Shown in pieces: positions 57,760-64,000 of a stretch of DNA of 64,000 nt (the first letter of the stretch is position 1; every line of letters begins with the position of its first letter). Both the position numbers and the translations under genes were made by a program. The DNA comes from Aquicoccus porphyridii. GTDB taxonomy: Bacteria; Pseudomonadota; Alphaproteobacteria; Rhodobacterales; Rhodobacteraceae. The notes beneath the pieces were generated by a model that ran no database searches, was not told the DNA's origin, and saw only the letters and a list, made by a program, of their open reading frames with translations. The stretch spans positions 62,001-126,000 of the forward strand of contig NZ_VINQ01000001.1 in assembly GCF_008369105.1 (NCBI RefSeq), given 5' to 3'.

Positions 57760-58836
57760 ATGGCAACGGCAGAACTTTTCCAGATGGACAACAAACGCGA
57801 CGCGAACAAGCAAAAGGCGCTCGACAGCGCGCTGGCGCAGATCGAACGGCAATTCGGGAAAGGCTCGATCATGAAACTGGGCGCCGACAGCCCGGTGCAG
57901 CAGATCGAGGCGACCTCGACCGGCTCGATCGGACTCGATATCGCGCTGGGCATTGGCGGTTTGCCCAAGGGCCGCATCATCGAGATTTACGGCCCCGAAA
58001 GCTCGGGCAAGACGACGCTGACGCTGCATTGCGTGGCCGAGGAACAAAAGAAGGGCGGGGTCTGTGCCTTTGTCGATGCCGAACATGCGCTCGATCCGCA
58101 ATATGCGAAAAAGCTGGGCATTGACCTCGACGAGCTTCTGATTTCACAGCCGGACACGGGCGAACAGGCGCTGGAGATCACCGACACGCTGGTGCGGTCG
58201 GGCGCGGTGAGCATGGTGGTGGTCGATTCGGTTGCCGCCCTGACCCCGAAAAGCGAGCTCGAGGGCGATATGGGCGATTCGAGCGTGGGCGTTCAGGCCC
58301 GGTTGATGAGCCAGGCCATGCGCAAGCTGACCGGCTCGATTTCGCGTTCGAATTGCATGGTGATCTTCATCAACCAGATCCGGATGAAGATCGGCGTGAT
58401 GTTCGGCAGCCCGGAAACGACATCGGGCGGCAATGCTCTCAAGTTCTATTCGTCTGTGCGGCTCGACATCCGGCGCATCGGCTCGATCAAGGATCGTGAC
58501 GAGGTGATCGGCAACCAGACCCGGGTGAAAGTGGTCAAGAACAAGGTGGCCCCGCCGTTCAAGCAGGTGGAGTTCGACATCCTGTTCGGCGAGGGGATTT
58601 CGAAAACCGGTGAGCTTCTGGATCTTGGGGTCGCGGCCGGGATCGTGCAGAAATCCGGTTCGTGGTATTCCTATGGCGATGAGCGCATTGGCCAGGGGCG
58701 TGAAAACGCGCGCCAGTATCTCAAGGACAATCCCAAGGCCGCCGTTGATATCGAGGACAAGATTCGTGCCGCTCACGGGCTTGATTTCGACCTGCCCGAA
58801 GCTGCCGCGGGCGACGACGCCGTTCTCGACAGTTAA
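57760..58836 (+). CDS. recA: Recombinase RecA
   Basis: 358 aa. Walker [10 protein letters not shown], Walker [10 protein letters not shown] and the L2-loop [17 protein letters not shown] are intact. It forms filaments for homologous recombination and LexA cleavage. AUG 57760 with AAGGA upstream. A LexA box controls it. Confidence 0.99.
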   Translation: MATAELFQMDNKRDANKQKALDSALAQIERQFGKGSIMKLGADSPVQQIEATSTGSIGLDIALGIGGLPKGRIIEIYGPESSGKTTLTLHCVAEEQKKGGVCAFVDAEHALDPQYAKKLGIDLDELLISQPDTGEQALEITDTLVRSGAVSMVVVDSVAALTPKSELEGDMGDSSVGVQARLMSQAMRKLTGSISRSNCMVIFINQIRMKIGVMFGSPETTSGGNALKFYSSVRLDIRRIGSIKDRDEVIGNQTRVKVVKNKVAPPFKQVEFDILFGEGISKTGELLDLGVAAGIVQKSGSWYSYGDERIGQGRENARQYLKDNPKAAVDIEDKIRAAHGLDFDLPEAAAGDDAVLDS

Positions 58837-58859
58837 GCGCCTCTTTTCCCAAGGTTGCA

Positions 58860-58884
58860 GGGCCGTCCGTCAATCGGGCGGCCC
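58860..58884 (+). terminator. Terminator after recA
   Basis: GGGCCGTCCG, loop TCAAT, CGGGCGGCCC: a 10-base stem with one G-T pair, 23 bases after the recA stop, followed by GTGTCGTTG. Confidence 0.7.
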
Positions 58885-59001
58885 GTGTCGTTGTAAGGGG
58901 TGTCGGGGCGCGCGGCCGGGCCGGTGAAGGGCGGTGGACAGGCCAAACTCTTGGGGATAAACCGCACAGGATCACTGTCCCAGTCCCAGAGGCGATGCCC
59001 G

Positions 59002-61677
59002 ATGCCCAACCTGAACGACATCCGTTCGACCTTTTTGAACTTTTTTGCCAGGAACGGGCACGAGATCGTCCCGTCGAGCCCGCTTGTTCCGCGTAACGAT
59101 CCGACCCTGATGTTCGTGAATTCGGGCATGGTGCAGTTCAAGAACCTGTTTACCGGGGTTGAGACCAGGGACTACAAGCGCGCCACCACGGCACAGAAAT
59201 GTGTGCGTGCGGGCGGCAAGCACAATGATCTCGACAACGTGGGCTATACCGCGCGGCATCACACGTTTTTCGAGATGATGGGCAATTTCAGCTTTGGCGA
59301 TTATTTCAAGGCCGAGGCCATTCCCTTTGCCTGGGAACTGGTGACGAAAGAGCTCGATATCCCGGCCGAGCGGCTCCTGGTTACGGTTTATCACACCGAT
59401 GACGAGGCTGCGGATCTGTGGAAGAAGGTCGCGGGCCTGCCCGATGAGCGGATCATCCGTATTCCGACCAACGACAATTTCTGGATGATGGGGCCGACCG
59501 GCCCCTGTGGCCCCTGCACCGAGATTTTCTTTGACCACGGAGATCAATACTGGGGCGGCCCGCCGGGAAGCCCGGAAGAGGATGGCGACCGGTTCGTCGA
59601 GATCTGGAATCTCGTTTTCATGCAGAACGAGCAGTTCGAGGACGGCTCGATGAAGGCGCTCGACATGCAGTCGATCGACACCGGCATGGGGATCGAGCGG
59701 GTTGCGGCGCTGTTGCAGGGCACGAATGACAATTACGCGACCGATCTGATCCGTGCGCTGATCGAGGCGAGCGCGCATGCCACGTCGAGCGACCCGGACG
59801 GGCCGGGCAAGACCCATCACCGGGTCATTGCCGATCATCTGCGCTCGACCTCGTTCCTGATCGCCGATGGGGTGATGCCGTCGAATGACGGGCGCGGGTA
59901 TGTCTTGCGCCGGATCATGCGCCGGGCGATGCGGCACGCGCATCTTCTGGGATCGAAAGACCCGGTGATGCACCGTCTGGTGCCGGCCCTCGTGCACCAG
60001 ATGGGCGCGGCCTATCCCGAGCTTGGGCGGGCGCAGGCCATGATCGAGGAAACGCTGGAGCTTGAAGAAACGCGGTTCAAACAGACGCTGGACCGGGGTT
60101 TGCGGCTGCTTGATGATGAGCTTGAAACGCTGGATATGGACGCGCCCTTGCCCGGGGAATCCGCGTTCAAGCTTTATGATACCTATGGCTTTCCGCTCGA
60201 TCTGACGCAGGATGCGCTGCGCGAGAAGGGGCGGGCGGTCGATACCGAAGGGTTCGAGGCGGCCATGGCCGAGCAAAAGGCCAAGGCGCGCGCGGCCTGG
60301 GCCGGGTCGGGCGAGGCGGCGGATGCGGCCGTGTGGTTCGATCTGGCCGACCGGCACGGGGCCACGGATTTCCTTGGGTATGACACCGAGATGGCCGAGG
60401 GCCAGATCCTGGCGCTGGTCCGGGATGGGGCCGAGGTCGAGCGACTGGATACCGGGCAGGAGGGCTGGGCCATTCTCAACCAGACCCCGTTTTACGGCGA
60501 AGCTGGCGGCCAGGTGGCCGATCACGGCTATGTCCGGCGGCTTGCCGATCTCGATGACATCAGTCACGTGACGGATGTGCAGAGACATGCCGACGGACGG
60601 CTTTTTACGCATAAGCTCCGGGTTGAGCGCGGGGCGCTTGGGCGGGGCGATACCGTCTCGCTCGAAGTGGATCACCGGCGGCGTAGCAAGGTGCGGGCGA
60701 ACCATTCGGCAACGCACCTGCTTCACGAGGCGCTGCGCGTGCATCTGGGCGATCACGTGGCACAGCGCGGTTCGCTCAATGACGAGGATCGCCTGCGGTT
60801 CGATTTCAGCCATGCCAAACCGCTGACCGACGATGAGTTGCGCGCGGTCGGGGAAGAGGTGAACGCTTTCATCCGCCAGAACAGCCCCGTGACCACCCGG
60901 ATCATGACGCCCGACGAGGCGCGCGAGATCGGGGCGCAGGCGCTTTTCGGCGAGAAATACGGAGACGAGGTGCGCGTGGTGTCGATGGGCCGCGCGCCGA
61001 CCGGCAAGGGCACGGATGGCGAGACCTGGTCGATCGAGCTTTGCGGTGGCACGCATGTGACGCGCACCGGGGATATCGGGCTTTGCGTGATCGTGGGCGA
61101 CGGGGCGTCGAGCGCGGGCGTGCGGCGGATCGAGGCCCTGACCGGGGCGGCGGCGTTCGAACATCTTGAGCGGCAGGCGGCCCTTGTCAGCGAAATCTCG
61201 GGCACGGTGAAGGCACAGCCTGCCGAGATCGCGACCCGGATCAGGACGTTGATGGATGAGCGCCGGGCGTTGCAGAACGAAGTTGCGCAACTGCGCCGCG
61301 AACTGGCCATGGCCGGGGGCGCGGGACAGGGCGGCGGCGCCGAACCGCGCGACGTGAATGGCGTGCGGTTCCTGGCGCAGGTTCTGAGCGGGGTGAGTGG
61401 CAAGGATCTTCCGGCGCTTATCGACGAGCACAAGACGCGGCTGGAAAGCGGCGCGGTTCTGCTCATCGCCGATACCGGGGGCAAGGCGGCCGTGGCGGCG
61501 GGGGTCACCGGCGACTTGACCGGGACGCTCTCGGCGGTCGATCTTGTGCGCGCGGCGGTGGCCGAATTGGGCGGCAAGGGCGGCGGCGGCCGCCCCGACA
61601 TGGCGCAGGGCGGTGGCCCGGATGCGGGCCATGCCGATGCGGCGATCAAGGCGGCGGAAGCCGTGATAGGAGGTTGA
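59002..61677 (+). CDS. alaS: Alanyl-tRNA synthetase
   Basis: 891 aa from ATG 59002 (AGAGG upstream). It begins [20 protein letters not shown], the family start. Class II motifs ([19 protein letters not shown]), editing-site HSATHLL and CGGTHV, and a C-terminal domain. It charges tRNA-Ala. An earlier in-frame start adds 34 non-family residues. Confidence 0.99.
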   Translation: MPNLNDIRSTFLNFFARNGHEIVPSSPLVPRNDPTLMFVNSGMVQFKNLFTGVETRDYKRATTAQKCVRAGGKHNDLDNVGYTARHHTFFEMMGNFSFGDYFKAEAIPFAWELVTKELDIPAERLLVTVYHTDDEAADLWKKVAGLPDERIIRIPTNDNFWMMGPTGPCGPCTEIFFDHGDQYWGGPPGSPEEDGDRFVEIWNLVFMQNEQFEDGSMKALDMQSIDTGMGIERVAALLQGTNDNYATDLIRALIEASAHATSSDPDGPGKTHHRVIADHLRSTSFLIADGVMPSNDGRGYVLRRIMRRAMRHAHLLGSKDPVMHRLVPALVHQMGAAYPELGRAQAMIEETLELEETRFKQTLDRGLRLLDDELETLDMDAPLPGESAFKLYDTYGFPLDLTQDALREKGRAVDTEGFEAAMAEQKAKARAAWAGSGEAADAAVWFDLADRHGATDFLGYDTEMAEGQILALVRDGAEVERLDTGQEGWAILNQTPFYGEAGGQVADHGYVRRLADLDDISHVTDVQRHADGRLFTHKLRVERGALGRGDTVSLEVDHRRRSKVRANHSATHLLHEALRVHLGDHVAQRGSLNDEDRLRFDFSHAKPLTDDELRAVGEEVNAFIRQNSPVTTRIMTPDEAREIGAQALFGEKYGDEVRVVSMGRAPTGKGTDGETWSIELCGGTHVTRTGDIGLCVIVGDGASSAGVRRIEALTGAAAFEHLERQAALVSEISGTVKAQPAEIATRIRTLMDERRALQNEVAQLRRELAMAGGAGQGGGAEPRDVNGVRFLAQVLSGVSGKDLPALIDEHKTRLESGAVLLIADTGGKAAVAAGVTGDLTGTLSAVDLVRAAVAELGGKGGGGRPDMAQGGGPDAGHADAAIKAAEAVIGG

Positions 61678-61678
61678 G

Positions 61679-61966
61679 ATGGGTGCGCTCTGGATTGCAC
61701 ATGTGACGGTGACGGATGCCGAGGCCTATGGCAAATATGCCGAGCTTGCCGGTCCCGCGATTGCCAAGCACGGCGGCGAGTTCATCGCCCGTGGCGGGCG
61801 TTTCGTGCAGCTTGAAGGCCGCGAGCGGCCGCGCAACGTGGTGGCGCGGTTCCCGAGTGTCGAGGCGGCGGTCGATTGCTATCACAGCCCCGAATACCAG
61901 GAGGCGCTGAGCCATGCGCGCGGCGCGTCGGAGCGCGAATTGATGGTGGTCGAGACCAGCGAGTGA
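61679..61966 (+). CDS. DUF1330-family small protein
   Basis: 95 aa, ferredoxin-like alpha/beta fold (HVTVTDAEAYGKYAELAGPAIAKHGGEFIARGG, SVEAAVDCYHSPEYQEAL). One base after the alaS stop. Function unknown; the family resembles dimeric alpha-beta barrel monooxygenases. Confidence 0.88.
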   Translation: MGALWIAHVTVTDAEAYGKYAELAGPAIAKHGGEFIARGGRFVQLEGRERPRNVVARFPSVEAAVDCYHSPEYQEALSHARGASERELMVVETSE

Positions 61967-61970
61967 TGGA

Positions 61971-61993
61971 CAAGGCGGGAATCCCCCGCCTTG
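61971..61993. terminator. Bidirectional hairpin after DUF1330 and typA
   Basis: CAAGGCGGG, loop AATCC, CCCGCCTTG: a perfect 9-base stem between convergent genes. Confidence 0.8.
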
Positions 61994-62017
61994 CCGTGCT
62001 TTGCGGATCGACCGAAA

Positions 62018-63835
62018 TCAGCCCTGTTTCGACATCCGCTTGCGTTCATGCGGATCGAGGTGGCGTTTGCGCAGCCGGATCGCCTTGGGCGTGACCTCGA
62101 CCAGTTCATCGTCGTTGATATAGGCGATGGCCTCTTCGAGCGAGAGAATCGTGGGCGGTGTCAGGCGCACGGCCTCGTCCGTGCCGCTGGCGCGCACGTT
62201 GGTGAGCTTCTTGCCCTTGAGCGGGTTCACCTCGAGATCGTTTTCGCGGCTATGCTCGCCGATGATCATGCCCTGGTAGATCTTGTCCTGCGGGTTGACG
62301 AACATCCGCCCCCGGTCTTCGAGATTCCAGAGCGCATAGGCCACGGCCTCGCCGTTCTCCATCGAGATGAGAACACCCGCGCGGCGGCCCGGGATCGGTC
62401 CCTTGTGCGGAACCCAGCCGTGAAAGACGCGGTTCAACACGCCGGTGCCGCGCGTATCGGTCAGGAACTCGCCGTGATAGCCGATCAGCCCGCGCGAGGG
62501 CACATGCGCGATGATGCGGGTCTTGCCGGCGCCCGCGGGTTTCATTTCGACCAGCTCGCCCTTGCGCGGGCCGGTGATCTTTTCGATCACGGCGCCGGTA
62601 TAGTCGTCATCGACGTCGATCGTGACCTCTTCGACCGGTTCGAGCCTCTGGCCCTCGTCGTCGCGCATGATCACCTTGGGGCGCGAGATCGACAGTTCGA
62701 ACCCTTCGCGGCGCATGTTCTCGATCAGCACGCCCATCTGCAATTCGCCGCGCCCGGCCACGTCGAAGGCTTCGCCGCCCGGCGTGTCTGAAACCCGGAT
62801 CGCGACATTCGATTCGGCCTCTTTCATCAGGCGTTCGCGAATGACGCGGCTTTGCACCTTCTTGCCGTCGCGCCCGGCAAGCGGGCTGTCGTTGATGCCG
62901 AAGGTGACCGAGATCGTCGGCGGGTCGATGGGTTGTGCATCAATCGGCGTGTCGACGGCCAGCGCGCAGATCGTATCGGCCACCGTGGCCTTTTGCATGC
63001 CCGAGATGCTGACGATGTCGCCGGCGACGGCCTCGTCGATGTCTCGCAGGGTGAGGCCGCGAAACGCCTGGATCTTGCTGATGCGGAACTGTTCGATCTT
63101 CTGGCCGATGCGCGATAGGGCCTGCACCGTCTGGCCCACTTTGAGGCGCCCGGATTCGACGCGCCCGGTGAGGATTCGCCCGACGAACGCATCGCTGCCC
63201 AGCGTGGTGGCGAGCATGCGGAAATCCTCGTCCGCGTGCTTTTGCTGTTTCGGCGCGGGGACGTGGTTGACGACCAGGTTGAAGAGCGCGTGCAGATCCT
63301 TGCGCGGGCCGTCAAGTTCGGCGTCGGCCCAGCCGCTGATGCCCGAGGCATAGAGATGCGGGAAGTCGAGCTGATCCTCGTTGGCCCCGAGATTGGCGAA
63401 AAGGTCGAACACCTCGTCCAGCGCGCGGTCGGGCTCGGCGGCGGGTTTGTCGACCTTGTTGAGAACGACGATGGGGCGCAGGCCGAGGGCGAGTGCCTTG
63501 GAGGTGACGAATTTGGTCTGTGGCATCGGGCCTTCGGCGGCGTCGACCAGAAGCACGACCCCGTCGACCATGCTGAGAATCCGTTCGACCTCACCGCCGA
63601 AATCGGCGTGGCCGGGGGTGTCGACGATATTGATGCGGGTGCCTTTCCACTCGACCGAGGTGGCCTTGGCCAGAATGGTGATCCCGCGTTCGCGTTCGAT
63701 ATCGTTGCTGTCCATCGCCCGTTCGGCCACGGCCTGATTCTCGCGGAACGAACCGGATTGTTTCAACAGCTCGTCCACGAGCGTGGTTTTCCCGTGGTCC
63801 ACGTGGGCAATGATTGCGATATTTCGCAGGTCCAT
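62018..63835 (-). CDS. typA: TypA/BipA ribosome-binding GTPase
   Basis: 605 aa. G1 [11 protein letters not shown]2-G3 RERGIT and DTPGHAD, G4 NKVD, an EF-Tu-like domain II and a C-terminal domain typical of BipA. It aids 50S assembly at low temperature and stress translation. Divergent from the gene at the right edge. Confidence 0.98.
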   Translation of the reverse strand: MDLRNIAIIAHVDHGKTTLVDELLKQSGSFRENQAVAERAMDSNDIERERGITILAKATSVEWKGTRINIVDTPGHADFGGEVERILSMVDGVVLLVDAAEGPMPQTKFVTSKALALGLRPIVVLNKVDKPAAEPDRALDEVFDLFANLGANEDQLDFPHLYASGISGWADAELDGPRKDLHALFNLVVNHVPAPKQQKHADEDFRMLATTLGSDAFVGRILTGRVESGRLKVGQTVQALSRIGQKIEQFRISKIQAFRGLTLRDIDEAVAGDIVSISGMQKATVADTICALAVDTPIDAQPIDPPTISVTFGINDSPLAGRDGKKVQSRVIRERLMKEAESNVAIRVSDTPGGEAFDVAGRGELQMGVLIENMRREGFELSISRPKVIMRDDEGQRLEPVEEVTIDVDDDYTGAVIEKITGPRKGELVEMKPAGAGKTRIIAHVPSRGLIGYHGEFLTDTRGTGVLNRVFHGWVPHKGPIPGRRAGVLISMENGEAVAYALWNLEDRGRMFVNPQDKIYQGMIIGEHSRENDLEVNPLKGKKLTNVRASGTDEAVRLTPPTILSLEEAIAYINDDELVEVTPKAIRLRKRHLDPHERKRMSKQG

Positions 63836-63981
63836 AAGTCAGCCTTCCTGAATGCGTCGGAGGCGCCTAACCCGGGGCGGCGCAAAAGGCCAGAGGCAAA
63901 GCGCAGGGCAAGGCGCATGGGCGGGTTGCAGCGTGGCCACTGTATGGTAAATGCAGACCTCTAACCAGCCAGGACCCACTC

Positions 63982-64000
63982 ATGAACCTTTTTTCGGATA
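63982..64000 (+). CDS. Start of a gene cut by the window edge
   Basis: Nineteen bases only: an ATG reading MNLFSD and then the edge. The first residues resemble starts of arginyl-tRNA synthetases in this group, but that is a guess. Confidence 0.25.

Overview
The window is a high-GC, gene-dense chromosomal segment from an alphaproteobacterium, most probably a Rhodobacteraceae/Roseobacter-group member. The evidence is alphaproteobacterial LexA boxes (GTTC-N7-GTTC) ahead of uvrA and recA, a CckA hybrid kinase next to recA, a Lpd/DUF924 pair, gap beside a tiny membrane protein, and a short intergenic repeat of a kind I recall as common in that family. It looks like ordinary chromosome: I see no rRNA, tRNA, CRISPR array, IS element or prophage. 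|| Layout. 1-5286: a DeoR-type regulator fragment and a tightly coupled sugar-type ABC importer operon (ATPase, binding protein, two permeases) ending in a TIM-barrel isomerase/epimerase. 5334-8680 (minus): bactofilin overlapping an M23 endopeptidase (cell-shape module), a DUF455 ferritin-like protein and a Bcp-type peroxiredoxin. 8900-17458: a giant AsmA/DUF3971 envelope protein, queA, an MFS transporter, DUF924, lpd and a methyltransferase. 17455-21443: rhodanese and uvrA, divergent around two regulatory sites, then a small RcnB-like secreted protein. 21571-29654: a valine-catabolism cluster (mmsB, hydroxyisobutyryl-CoA hydrolase/enoyl-CoA hydratase, acyl-CoA dehydrogenase, mmsA, LysR regulator) interrupted by a YbdK-type ligase and two paralogous STAS-like proteins. 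29713-32022: CBS protein, coaD, gap. || 32619-40787 is an accessory-looking island of small membrane, envelope and stress-type proteins (Thivi_2564-like, DUF3185, a huge Ala/Glu-rich OmpA protein, SH3b-DUF1236, a 24-aa membrane peptide, DUF883, holin-like, CsbD, an OmpA lipoprotein) plus one Crp/Fnr-family regulator. Three divergent promoter regions in it each carry a perfect CTGA-N6-TCAG palindrome, and the region in front of the regulator carries a 7-of-8 match. I read this as an autoregulated local regulon. || 41144-47904: acyl-CoA synthetase, hydrolases, VOC protein, an M15-like protein, a methyltransferase, a GDCCVxC protein, and a two-gene operon pairing a zinc-ribbon methyltransferase with a stand-alone HEN1-type (RNA 3'-end 2'-O-methyltransferase) domain. 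48056-53304: cupin, a RamA-like ASKHA/2Fe-2S protein, an agmatinase-family ureohydrolase and guaB. 53304-64000: an RsmB-family methyltransferase, cckA with a CtrA-type box in front, a sulfotransferase, recA, alaS, a DUF1330 protein, typA, and the first bases of another gene. || The two most interesting signals are the Crp/Fnr palindrome set and the HEN1-like methyltransferase pair.
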